This document shows positions 19,249-28,257 of a stretch of DNA of 64,000 nt, one piece after another; within the stretch, counting starts at the first letter, position 1; every line of letters begins with the position of its first letter. Below the pieces are notes generated by a model. It was not told where the DNA came from. It worked only from the letters and a program-made list of their open reading frames with translations, and made no database searches. The translations under genes were made by a program, and so were the position numbers. Source of the DNA: an uncultured Nitrosomonas sp. (lineage in GTDB: Bacteria > Pseudomonadota > Gammaproteobacteria > Burkholderiales > Nitrosomonadaceae); contig CADEDO010000006.1 in assembly GCA_902826115.1 (NCBI GenBank), forward strand, positions 1 to 64,000. The letters run 5' to 3'.

Positions 19249-19777
19249 AATTCCTGATCTCCTAATGATTAAAAGATTACTAACTGGCAAAGGAAACTCA
19301 TCTTATTAACTTCGCAAAAACAGGATGATGGATAATTGATAAGCTTGATTGATAATATATTTTTTGCCAGAAACGCTATGAAAACTTTGGTTTTTCTGGA
19401 ATTTATTTCATGTAAAAAATACATTTTTGCGCAATGAAAATCAGTTATTTATGGTTAAATTTAAATGAAACTGACAATGATGGGAATGTGACAAATTGAC
19501 GCATGGTATTTCTGCGTGTCCTGAGTACGTCAATTAAAGGGCAGGATCATCAATTCCGTGATGCAGACCTAATAGGTTGTAAAGAATAGTCTATTTTTGC
19601 TATTTAGTTTTATTTTAGCGATAGTTCTGTCTACCCAATTGATGAACTTTTCTTTTTTATTTTTTGCTTATCAGGTTCTATGTAATACTAATTGCTTGCT
19701 GATACGTTCTTTCGCTTGAGTCACCATTTTTTTGATGAACAAGTTGTTTAGTTTTTCAATTCTTAAAAGGAATCGCT
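19249..19777. other. 529-bp intergenic region upstream of a lipoprotein gene
   Basis: No open frame with coding character was seen on either strand. The sequence is A/T-rich. It separates two divergent genes and probably holds both promoters, but I could not fix a -35/-10 pair with confidence. Confidence 0.3.
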
Positions 19778-20353
19778 ATGAGAAAAATCAATTATATTCA
19801 ATCAGGCATTTTGTTGGTTACGCTATCGTTGGCAGGCTGTGCGGCCAATAATGCAGGTAACAATCCGTTAGCTACAGCCGATCGCAGCTTGGCAGCGGTC
19901 GGCGGAGCTGCGCAAAGTGGTCAGCAAATTCTGAATGCGGGTGCCGCCATTGCAAATCCTGCGGCTACTCAGCAAATTGGCTTGGTCGATATTTTGGTGC
20001 GCCAGCTGGGTGTGTCTCCTCAACAGGCAATGGGTGGTGCTGGCGCTATTTTCCAGATGGCACAGGGAAATATGAATCCGCAAGCTTTTAGCTCACTGTC
20101 GCAATCCGTTCCCGGAATGAGTACGATGTTAGGTGCTGCTCCTGCTATGCCGGCAGCTGGCGGTCTGACTTCCCTGATGGGAAATTCGGGTAGTTCGCTG
20201 GGTAGTGTGGCCGCACTGGCCGGTTCATTTCAGCAATTGAATCTCTCGCCTAACATGGTGAGTCAATTCATTCCGGTCGTCACGAATTACGTTAAACAAA
20301 CCGGCGGTCAAGCAACTGCTGATCTTTTGCAATCCGCATTGGGCGTGCGCTGA
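19778..20353 (+). CDS. Lipoprotein with DUF2780-like (VcgC/VcgE) domain
   Basis: The 191-residue product begins with a lipoprotein signal peptide whose lipobox is LAGC (Cys21), so it should be anchored in the envelope. The mature part is rich in Ala, Gly, Gln and Ser, with a repeated theme of short helices (LVDILVRQLGVSPQQAMGGA and LNLSPNMVSQFIPVVTNYVK) that resembles DUF2780 proteins; their function is unknown. AAAAGGAA lies before the ATG. A strong rho-independent terminator follows at 20389-20424, so the gene is a single transcription unit. Confidence 0.75.
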   Translation: MRKINYIQSGILLVTLSLAGCAANNAGNNPLATADRSLAAVGGAAQSGQQILNAGAAIANPAATQQIGLVDILVRQLGVSPQQAMGGAGAIFQMAQGNMNPQAFSSLSQSVPGMSTMLGAAPAMPAAGGLTSLMGNSGSSLGSVAALAGSFQQLNLSPNMVSQFIPVVTNYVKQTGGQATADLLQSALGVR

Positions 20354-20388
20354 GCTTGATTAGTAGTTAGTAAACAAAGAACAAAACT

Positions 20389-20424
20389 AAGGCACAAGCA
20401 ATAGTCGTTTATTGCTTGTGCCTT
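20389..20424 (+). terminator. Rho-independent terminator after the DUF2780-like lipoprotein gene
   Basis: A perfect 15-bp stem (AAGGCACAAGCAATA and its complement) with a 6-base loop (GTCGTT) begins 36 bases after the stop codon. The outer A/T pairs supply the short T run. It is the strongest hairpin I saw in the window. Confidence 0.85.
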
Positions 20425-20837
20425 TGATCATCTTGGATCTGGCCTTCAAATGATTCAATTCACAAAAAGTCTGTTTAAAGACAATAAGTAATATTTTCAA
20501 GAATAGTTACATTGCTCGCTGATTGCGTCGTGTAATTGTCACTTTCTGCCTGGTTTATCCTGCACTGTAATTTTTTCTCAGCATCAAGCGTATTGATTAC
20601 AGCAATCCTTTTTACACGCGATTGATATTTTTCACGCACACAGTTTTCTCAGTCAATTTGTGAGCTTAGTTTGTAGGAAAAAGTAATTCCAATCAATCAA
20701 TAATTTACGTTGGCAAGTGTCAATAGTACATAAAATCATTATAGATTTTTATGGATCGACCGTTTATTAATGATATTAATTCAAACATTAATCATAGTCG
20801 TGCAATAAAAGCACTGTCAGAAAATTCTTTAATTATC
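20425..20837. other. 413-bp A/T-rich region before the pseudopilin gene
   Basis: No other gene is evident. The pseudopilin frame is open back to an ATG at 20751 and could start there. A half-site TGTAGGAA (20672-20679) resembles one arm of the inverted repeat upstream of flhD but lacks a matching second arm. Confidence 0.3.
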
Positions 20838-21323
20838 ATGATGATTAAACCAATTAACATACAGCAGCAACATGCCTTCTCTTTAATCGAACTGATGGTG
20901 GCCGTCGCTATTGTTGGGGTTTCTGCAACCATTGCTGTGCCTGCTTATAGTAGTTATATGGAACGTATTAGAACTGAGCAGGCGATAATAGATATCAATC
21001 AGATCGCCATGCGCATTGAAAGTTACAACCCGGTTGGCAGTGCGAATCTGTATCCGGTATCGCTCGCAGATATTGGCATGGACAATATGCGCGATCCGTG
21101 GGGAAATCCTTATCAATATTTGAATCTTACGGATGGCAATATACCTGGTGCCAAAGGAAAAGCGCGCAAGGATCATAGCTTGGTGCCGATCAATTCAGAT
21201 TATGATTTGTATAGCATGGGTAAAGATGGCGGTAGTCAACCTCCCTTAACCTCGAAAGCAAGTCGCGATGATATTGTGCGGGCCAACAACGGTCGTTTTG
21301 TTGGCTTGGCATCGAAATATTGA
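20838..21323 (+). CDS. Type II secretion GspG-like pseudopilin / type IV pilin-like protein
   Basis: A class III (prepilin) leader precedes the hydrophobic helix FSLIELMVAVAIVGVSATIAV, with Glu at position 5 of the mature protein. The residue before the cut is Ala where Gly is almost always found. The C-terminal part has DPWGNPYQYL and YDLYSMGKDG, hallmarks of the GspG major pseudopilin with its calcium site. The frame is open to an ATG at 20751, but the double ATG at 20838/20841 gives a normal 13-residue leader and I prefer it. No other secretion or pilus gene is adjacent. The GGDEF-EAL gene starts a few bases after its stop. Confidence 0.78.
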   Translation: MMIKPINIQQQHAFSLIELMVAVAIVGVSATIAVPAYSSYMERIRTEQAIIDINQIAMRIESYNPVGSANLYPVSLADIGMDNMRDPWGNPYQYLNLTDGNIPGAKGKARKDHSLVPINSDYDLYSMGKDGGSQPPLTSKASRDDIVRANNGRFVGLASKY

Positions 21324-21329
21324 TTGAAT

Positions 21330-24203
21330 ATGAAGCTAGAAAAAAAAGTTCTTCGTAGCAAAGTCGCCCGCAGGATGTTGATGTTTTTTGTGCTATCAAC
21401 CTGCATCCCGGTTTTCTTCCTGGCGCTGCTTTCCTATTCGGAATCCAATGAAATGCTGCTTAAAAAGGCGCGCCATCAATTGGATGCGGCCAGCGATAAC
21501 TATAACAAAGCGATCTATGATCGTTTGTTATTAGTGGATCAACTGCTCAATGATACGGTATCACGGTTGGCCAGTAAGAATGATCTTCAGCAACTGGATA
21601 GTCAAATAGGCCAGAGAATACGCCATCTGACGCTTTTTCTATTCAACCAGGAGTCAGTTCCCGTTTATGGCCAAGTCTTGGAGATTGGTGACCTCAGTTC
21701 TGCTGAACTCAGACATCTGTCATTAAAACGCAGTTTGCTAAAGACTCAAGTTCAGGAAACAGAAACCAAGATTCTGATCGTGCGCGCACTGGATGCCAAT
21801 GTGCCGGAAAAAGGCCTGCTAATCGCTGAAATCATGCCGGAATATCTGTGGGGAGATCCCAGCACGTTTTCTCTTGATTTAGAACACTGCATTTTAAACG
21901 AAAATCATGTGACGCTATTTTGCTCGCATCAACCACAAGACGATGCGATGCAGCAATCCTTGCAGCAACATACGCGGCAAATCAAGGGTGAATTGAGTTG
22001 GCAAAGCAATGACATCGCTTATATTGCCAATTATCACGAAATCTTTTTGCAACCCCAATTCCTCACTCCCCGTTGGCTGGTAGTTGCCATGCAGCCCGAA
22101 ACTGAAGCATTGGGTAATCTGTCCAATTTCAATACCATTTTTTGGGGTAGCGCGATTTTGTCGGTACTTCTGATCATGTTATTCAGCATGATACAGATCC
22201 GGCGTGTTCTGGTGCCTTTGGAGAAACTGATCGATGGCACACGTCGACTGGGTAAACATGATTTCAGCACTCAAGTTGATGTCATCAGCGCCGACGAGTT
22301 TGGCGAACTGGCTATTTCCTTCAATGAAATGACGGCCAAATTGGGCAATCAGTTTGAAACACTGATCGCGCTCTCACGTATCGATCAGGAAATATTATCC
22401 GGGTTGGATATCAATAAAATCACCCAAAATGCATTAATTCATCTGCATAAAATGATTGAAGCCGAGTTTATCAGTATTGTCGTATTTGATCATGATGTAC
22501 CAGAAAAGGCATCAATCCATATACTGGACATCACGGGGCAGCGGCTTCTGGTTCAGGATTATGAGGTTTCTCAGCGCATTCAGGCATTATTAGGAAAAAC
22601 CCCCACAGGAATTTGGATAGACGATCCACTGACGCTTCAATGGGTTCAAGTTGAGCAGACTGAATTATCACCACCGCACTTAGCACGTCTATTCCTGCTG
22701 CCGCTCAACTGGAAAGATCAAATGGTAGGGTATATTTCTCTGGGTTTCGGGTATTCAATTACTTGGAGTTCAGAAAACACGCAACGCATTCAGGATTACG
22801 CTGACAGGATAGCCGTCGCGCTATTTACCAAAAATCGCGAAGAATTACTATTGCGACAAGCACGCATCGATGCGTTGACAGAATTGCCCAATCGCTTTCT
22901 TTTTATGGAACAGCTGCATAAGGAAATTGCCCAGAATCAGCGCAATGAGCGTAAATTAGCCGTGCTGTATATCGACCTGGATCGATTTAAACTCGTCAAT
23001 GACAGTTACGGCCATTCCATGGGCGATGAATTATTACGCGAAGCAGGGCAGCGCTTACAGGCCTGTGTTTATGCGGGAGATACTGTGGCGAGATTGGGGG
23101 GAGATGAGTTCGCAGTGATCATTAGTGAGTTGGAATCTGAAAATGATGCCAAATTGGTTGCTGAAAAAATCATTGGCGCATTAGCCAAGCCTTTTATTAT
23201 CCATAGCGATAAAAATATCATCGCGGCCAGTATCGGCATCGCTATTTACCCGCACGATGGCACTAATATTTCTGATCTAATGAGAAATTCGGATATTGCC
23301 ATGTATCGCGCCAAGGAAAAAGGTGGCAATCAGTGTATTTTCTTTGAAGAAAGCATGAATGCTGAAATCAGCAAGCGAGCAAGCCTCGAACGGGGATTGC
23401 GCGAAGCTATTACCGAACAACAATTCGTTCTGCATTACCAGCCACAAGTCGATCCCAAATCCGGTATGGTGCGTGGTGTTGAAACCCTGGTGCGCTGGAA
23501 TCATCCTGAGCTGGGCTTTATTTCACCGGGTACTTTTATACCCATTGCGGAAGATACTGGATTGATTATCGACATTGGGCGCATTGTCCTGCATGAGGCA
23601 TGCGCGCAATACCGTCAATGGGCTGATCAGGGCATTGATCTGGAGTATGTTGCGGTCAATGTTTCCGTCAAACAATTTCGTCAGCCTGATTTTTTTCAGA
23701 TGGTGGAAAACGTACTGAAAATTAATAATTTACATCCCCATTGTTTAGAGCTCGAAATTACTGAGAGTGTGTTGATGGATGATATGGATGTGGTGATGGT
23801 CATGCTCGAGAAACTAAAGAATCTGGGCATTCAATTATCCATCGATGATTTTGGTACTGGTTATTCTTCCATGTCGTATCTGGAGCAATTACCGTTTGAC
23901 ACGATAAAGATCGATATATCTTTCGTGCGCAAAATCCAGAGCAATGGCGAGGGCGGTACTATTGCTGCGACCATTGCTGCCATGGCGCATACCTTGAATA
24001 AGAGAATTGTAGCTGAAGGAGTCGAAGTACAATCGCAATTGGATTTTCTGATAAAATGCGATTGCGAACTGATCCAAGGTTATTTTTTCAGCCGCCCATT
24101 ACCTGCGGATGAACTTGCCGTGTATGTAAAAAGTAATCATGCCGCAGCGCACTGCGCTATCCCGATCGAATCTTATCTGCTGAAGCAATCCAGTGCAGGT
24201 TGA
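21330..24203 (+). CDS. Membrane-bound bifunctional-type c-di-GMP enzyme (sensor-HAMP-GAF-GGDEF-EAL)
   Basis: About 957 residues. Two membrane helices (near 14-34 and 265-290) flank a roughly 230-residue periplasmic sensor region; then come a HAMP domain (about 290-345, RRVLVPLEKLIDGTRRL), a GAF-like segment (360-510), a GGDEF domain with intact RLGGDEF near 588, and an EAL domain starting GVETLVRW near 716 with LEITES, DDFGTGYSS, IKID and AEGVE. Both c-di-GMP synthesis and breakdown look possible by motif; which dominates cannot be told. The ATG at 21330 lies just after the pseudopilin stop, so the two genes are probably co-transcribed. Confidence 0.92.
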   Translation: MKLEKKVLRSKVARRMLMFFVLSTCIPVFFLALLSYSESNEMLLKKARHQLDAASDNYNKAIYDRLLLVDQLLNDTVSRLASKNDLQQLDSQIGQRIRHLTLFLFNQESVPVYGQVLEIGDLSSAELRHLSLKRSLLKTQVQETETKILIVRALDANVPEKGLLIAEIMPEYLWGDPSTFSLDLEHCILNENHVTLFCSHQPQDDAMQQSLQQHTRQIKGELSWQSNDIAYIANYHEIFLQPQFLTPRWLVVAMQPETEALGNLSNFNTIFWGSAILSVLLIMLFSMIQIRRVLVPLEKLIDGTRRLGKHDFSTQVDVISADEFGELAISFNEMTAKLGNQFETLIALSRIDQEILSGLDINKITQNALIHLHKMIEAEFISIVVFDHDVPEKASIHILDITGQRLLVQDYEVSQRIQALLGKTPTGIWIDDPLTLQWVQVEQTELSPPHLARLFLLPLNWKDQMVGYISLGFGYSITWSSENTQRIQDYADRIAVALFTKNREELLLRQARIDALTELPNRFLFMEQLHKEIAQNQRNERKLAVLYIDLDRFKLVNDSYGHSMGDELLREAGQRLQACVYAGDTVARLGGDEFAVIISELESENDAKLVAEKIIGALAKPFIIHSDKNIIAASIGIAIYPHDGTNISDLMRNSDIAMYRAKEKGGNQCIFFEESMNAEISKRASLERGLREAITEQQFVLHYQPQVDPKSGMVRGVETLVRWNHPELGFISPGTFIPIAEDTGLIIDIGRIVLHEACAQYRQWADQGIDLEYVAVNVSVKQFRQPDFFQMVENVLKINNLHPHCLELEITESVLMDDMDVVMVMLEKLKNLGIQLSIDDFGTGYSSMSYLEQLPFDTIKIDISFVRKIQSNGEGGTIAATIAAMAHTLNKRIVAEGVEVQSQLDFLIKCDCELIQGYFFSRPLPADELAVYVKSNHAAAHCAIPIESYLLKQSSAG

Positions 24204-24221
24204 TGAGTTGATGTAAAAAAT

Positions 24222-25217
24222 CTATAGCGTCATCACTAGCTTGCCAGCAGGATGATTTTGTTCAAGATAGCGCTGTGCGGCGGCGGCATTGGATAGATCA
24301 AAAGTTTGCGCGATTTCTACAGTCAAACAACCCTGCTCAAAGAGTGCCGCGCATTGTCGCAATATGTCAGCCTGGTGGCATTTTGCATCGTCCAACTCCA
24401 TCAATACCGGCGATAGCATCAATTCAAGGCTGAAGCGCACATTGCGTTTGCGTGCTTCGCCCCAGTCAGTATCTTTGGTAGGCTGTAAAATCGTCACGAC
24501 ATCACCATAAGGCTTGATGCAACTGAAGCAGCTTTGCAGAACATCCGCACCCACTGTATCGAGCGCAATATCCACGCCTTTGCCGTCTGTATATTGCAAT
24601 ACTTCCGCAATCACGTCTTGTGTTGGGTAATGGATGATTTGGTCAGCTCCCAGCCGTTTTACAAAATTGGCTTTTTCCGCATTACTCACCGTTGTGATTA
24701 CTCTGGCACCGGCCAGTTTTGCTAATTGAATGGCGACATGGCCTACGCCGCCTGCACCGGCGTGAATCAATACTGTTTGACCGTCGGTAATGCGCGCACG
24801 GTCATATAAAGCCTCCCAGGCGGTAATCAGCACCAATGGGGCTGCGGCAGCTTGCTCAAAAGATAAGGAATGTGGCTTTAGCGCCAGCAAACTGGCATCT
24901 ACCATGACATATTCTGCATAAGTGCCTTGGCGCTGATTAAATCCCGGTTGTGAAAAATAAACCGCGTCTCCGGGTTTGAAGTTTTTTACCTGATTGCCAA
25001 CAGCTTGCACAATGCCAGCGCCATCACAGCCCGGTATGACCGGAAAAGAGACAGGAAATCGCTCGGGGGCCGCTCTAATCTTGGTGTCAATCGGATTGAT
25101 GCCGATGGCTTTGACATGCACTAGAGCCTGAGTGCTGCCGCACTCACCGGGTGCTTTCATATCGCCATATTGCAACACATCAATCGTTCCACCGGCTTCA
25201 AAATAGACTGCTTTCAT
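24222..25217 (-). CDS. Zinc-independent alcohol dehydrogenase / NADPH:quinone oxidoreductase family (MDR superfamily)
   Basis: The 331-residue protein is a medium-chain dehydrogenase/reductase: a GroES-like start with GINPIDTKIR and PGCDGAGIVQAVG, then a Rossmann fold with IHAGAGGVGHVAIQLAKLAGARVI. The zinc-ligand pattern of true alcohol dehydrogenases is not evident, which points to a quinone reductase-like or enoyl reductase-like enzyme using NADPH. I start at the ATG at 25217, 6 bases after GGAG. Its 3' end faces that of the GGDEF-EAL gene. Confidence 0.88.
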   Translation of the reverse strand: MKAVYFEAGGTIDVLQYGDMKAPGECGSTQALVHVKAIGINPIDTKIRAAPERFPVSFPVIPGCDGAGIVQAVGNQVKNFKPGDAVYFSQPGFNQRQGTYAEYVMVDASLLALKPHSLSFEQAAAAPLVLITAWEALYDRARITDGQTVLIHAGAGGVGHVAIQLAKLAGARVITTVSNAEKANFVKRLGADQIIHYPTQDVIAEVLQYTDGKGVDIALDTVGADVLQSCFSCIKPYGDVVTILQPTKDTDWGEARKRNVRFSLELMLSPVLMELDDAKCHQADILRQCAALFEQGCLTVEIAQTFDLSNAAAAQRYLEQNHPAGKLVMTL

Positions 25218-25393
25218 GATTGGCTCCAAATAGGATCGTTAAAAAATTGTTCCAATGTTACTTTAATCATCGCTGAGTTTGTTTGTCCAATTTCTGGAAC
25301 ACATACTTCATTAAACTCTATGCCATCAGCTTTTCATCAATTAATGATTCATGCGTATGCTATGATGCTTAGTTTCCCAATGTTTTACACACT

Positions 25394-26947
25394 GTGCCTA
25401 CGCTGATTGAGAAGGAAATACTGTTGCTACATTTTAAACTTGCTCACCGGAGTGCTGCCACTGGATCGAACCTCGTCATGCATTGGTTTGATGCCATGAA
25501 GTTATTATTGGTTGAAATTGCTGCTGTGACAGTGTTTATTCAATCATTTGCCAGCAAGCGTTATCAATACTGGATTCGTTGCTCATCATTGTTGCCCATT
25601 ATGCTAGTAGCCGGTTGTGCCATGGGGCCCGATTATTTGCGACCGCAAATCGAAACCGCCGAGCGCTTCCGCATCAGCCATGCGGAAGGTCAGTCTATTG
25701 CGAATCTAAATTGGTGGGAATTGCTGCATGATGAAGAGCTACAGCGGCTGATTAATCAAGCTTTAGTGGAAAATAAAGACCTCAAACAGGCAATCGCCAG
25801 TGTTGAAGAACTACAGGCTCGCCTGAATATAGTGCGCATGGATTTCCTTCCCCAAATGGACATTAGCGCCAATGCGCCTGCTTTTGGTACGCTGGGTGGC
25901 TTCTTGCGGCCTGGATTTGCCACCCCTTTCAATTATTATGGACAGACAACCTTGAATTGGGAGCTGGACATCTGGGGCAGGTTGCGCCGCTCTAATGAAG
26001 CTGCCCGGGCGGATTTGTTGGCGCGTGAGGAAAATCGCCGCGCGATCATTCTGACGCTCATCAGTGCAGTTGCGCAGTCATATTTTGATCTTTTGCAATA
26101 TGACAAGCAATTGAATATCGCCCATCGCGCATTGGCATCCTGGGATGAATCGGTCACTATTTCCCGGGCGCAATTACAAGGGGGGGTCATTTCCCGTCTT
26201 GATTTGGATCAGTTTGAAGCGGAACGAGCCAATGCAGCCACCCGGGTTGCTGAGCTTGAGCGCAAAAGAGTGCAGGAAGAAAATAGGCTCAGCGTATTGA
26301 TCGGGAAGAATCCGGTTTCCATTTCACGCGGGCGGCAGTTAACCGATCAGCTGGTTTTGACTGAAGTACCGGCAGGGCTGCCTTCCGAATTACTACAACG
26401 GCGTCCTGATATTCTCCAGGCCGAGCAACAACTGGCTGCTGCTACTGCCCGGATTGGTGCCACCAAAGCGGCGCGGTTTCCTAAGCTCACCCTGACGGGG
26501 TTTCTGGGTGTGGCCAGTCCGGCTTTATCCAATCTGCTGACGTCAGGTAGCGAATTCGGCGTAGGCGGACTCGGTTTGGCAGGGCCTTTGCTGAATGCAA
26601 AAAGTCTTGGGTTTGAACAACGCGCAGCAGAAGCGCAAGCAAGACAGGCGCTGGCGCAATACGAACAGACCATTCTGGTTGCCTTCAAGGAAGTGGAAGA
26701 TGCGCTGATAGCTATCCGTACTGTCAACGATCAGTTGGCAGCGCAGCAAAAACAAGTCGAGGCGCTGCATTCAGCATTGCGTGTTGCCAATCTGCGTTAC
26801 CAGGGCGGGATTACCAGCTATGTCGATGTGCTGCTTGCCAAGCGCAATCTGTTTGATGCTGAATCTGCTCTGAGCGCAACGCAGCGTTTGCATCTGGTAT
26901 CGGTTGTCCAACTCTACAAAGCTTTGGGAGGAGGGTGGGTGCCATGA
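25394..26947 (+). CDS. RND efflux outer-membrane lipoprotein (NodT/OprM family)
   Basis: The product forms the outer-membrane channel of a three-part efflux pump. A lipobox (LVAGC, followed by AMGPDYLRP) shows it is a lipoprotein; WWELLHDEELQRLI and the two repeated coiled segments with LPSELLQRRPDILQAEQQLAAA are typical of the family. The frame starts at a GTG at 25394, which puts about 75 residues before the lipidated Cys, too long for a signal peptide; ATGs at 25478 or 25496 would shorten this, but none has a clear ribosome site. It overlaps the adaptor gene's likely ATG by four bases. Confidence 0.9.
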   Translation: MPTLIEKEILLLHFKLAHRSAATGSNLVMHWFDAMKLLLVEIAAVTVFIQSFASKRYQYWIRCSSLLPIMLVAGCAMGPDYLRPQIETAERFRISHAEGQSIANLNWWELLHDEELQRLINQALVENKDLKQAIASVEELQARLNIVRMDFLPQMDISANAPAFGTLGGFLRPGFATPFNYYGQTTLNWELDIWGRLRRSNEAARADLLAREENRRAIILTLISAVAQSYFDLLQYDKQLNIAHRALASWDESVTISRAQLQGGVISRLDLDQFEAERANAATRVAELERKRVQEENRLSVLIGKNPVSISRGRQLTDQLVLTEVPAGLPSELLQRRPDILQAEQQLAAATARIGATKAARFPKLTLTGFLGVASPALSNLLTSGSEFGVGGLGLAGPLLNAKSLGFEQRAAEAQARQALAQYEQTILVAFKEVEDALIAIRTVNDQLAAQQKQVEALHSALRVANLRYQGGITSYVDVLLAKRNLFDAESALSATQRLHLVSVVQLYKALGGGWVP

Positions 26948-28257
26948 GATTAACATTTCACTATGATTTCTTTTTATGCTGTTTGCGCCTTTTTAGGATA
27001 ACCAAGAGTCGAATTATGTACCCAATTATCCAGTGGATTACCGCTTCTAACGATCGAATGGTCACTGTCATGACTACCAGCCTTTTCGCCTTTTTTCTAC
27101 TGCTGCTAGCGGGTTGTTCCGGTGAGCCACCGATAGCGCCGCTGCCACCGCCCCCCCAGGTCGAGGTGATCACGGTGACGACCCAAACCATTCAGGACGA
27201 ACCCGAATTCATTGGCCAAACGGAGGCTTTTCGTCCGGTAGAAATTCGCTCGCAGGTGAGTGGCATTATTAAGAAAATCTACTTCACGGAAGGGCGCAAC
27301 ATTAAAAAGGGCGATCAGCTATATCTGATTGATCCTGTGCCTTTTAAAGCGATCTACCAGAGCAATAAAGCGAAGGTGGCCCAGGCCCAGGCCCGGCTTG
27401 ACCAGGCCAAGCAAGATTTGGCGCGCGTGCAGCCGTTATTGGAACAGCAAGCGGTCAGTAAAAAGAACGTGGATGATGCCGTGGCCGAGATGTTGGGAGC
27501 GAAAGCAACTCTGGAGGCTGCGCAGAATGATTTGATCAAAGCCAAATTTGATCTCGATAACACATTGATCACTGCGCCTGTGAATGGCCGCATCGGTCGC
27601 AGCCATTTCTATGAAGGCCGATTAATTTCTGCGCAGGCAAGTCTGTTGTCTACCATTGATCAATTGGATCCGATGTATGTCAACGTAAGCGTGCCTGAAA
27701 GTTATTTGCTTCGCCGTCGCCGTGAACTTGCCGATCAAAAGGTTCAGAGGCCGGATATTTTTCAGTTGCGGGGTGTGATGACTTTCTCGGATGGCAGCGT
27801 GTATCCGCAGGAGGGGGTGTTGGATTTTGCCGATGTGGCTTTGCGACCTGAAACCGGTACGCTGCAAGGGCGCTTTGTATTTCCCAACCCTGAAGGAGGA
27901 TTATCGCCCGGGCAATCCTATTTCTATCCCGGACAATTCGTCAAGATTCGCATCAAAGGATATACCCGCACCGGTGCAATATTGATACCCCAGCGTGCGG
28001 TTCAGCAAAGCCCCAGCGGTTCATTTGTGTTTGTCATTGATCAGGAAGAAAAGGCCGAGCTTCGCTCGGTTCGAGCCAGTTCGTGGCGTGGAAAAGAGTG
28101 GTTGATCGAGGAAGGACTCAATCCGGGCGAGCGCGTGGTAGTGGAAGGATTCTTCCGAGTACTACCCGGTATTCAAGTCAACGCCGTTCCGTATCAGAAA
28201 GAAATAACTTCTGCGGTGAATGCTGCTGAGAAACCAGATACTCGGAACACGCCATGA
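26944..28257 (+). CDS. RND efflux periplasmic adaptor (AcrA/MexA type, lipoprotein)
   Basis: The adaptor links the inner-membrane pump to the outer channel. A lipobox LLLAGC is followed by a proline-rich linker, then beta-barrel, lipoyl (EIRSQVSGIIKKIYFTEGRNIKKGDQLY) and a long coiled coil with QARLDQAKQDLARVQPLLEQQ. ATG at 26944 overlaps the upstream stop as ATGA; ATGs at 27016 or 27058 give more normal signal peptides and may be the true start. The gene ends in a four-base overlap with the permease gene, so all three pump genes are one coupled operon. Confidence 0.92.
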   Translation: MRLTFHYDFFLCCLRLFRITKSRIMYPIIQWITASNDRMVTVMTTSLFAFFLLLLAGCSGEPPIAPLPPPPQVEVITVTTQTIQDEPEFIGQTEAFRPVEIRSQVSGIIKKIYFTEGRNIKKGDQLYLIDPVPFKAIYQSNKAKVAQAQARLDQAKQDLARVQPLLEQQAVSKKNVDDAVAEMLGAKATLEAAQNDLIKAKFDLDNTLITAPVNGRIGRSHFYEGRLISAQASLLSTIDQLDPMYVNVSVPESYLLRRRRELADQKVQRPDIFQLRGVMTFSDGSVYPQEGVLDFADVALRPETGTLQGRFVFPNPEGGLSPGQSYFYPGQFVKIRIKGYTRTGAILIPQRAVQQSPSGSFVFVIDQEEKAELRSVRASSWRGKEWLIEEGLNPGERVVVEGFFRVLPGIQVNAVPYQKEITSAVNAAEKPDTRNTP

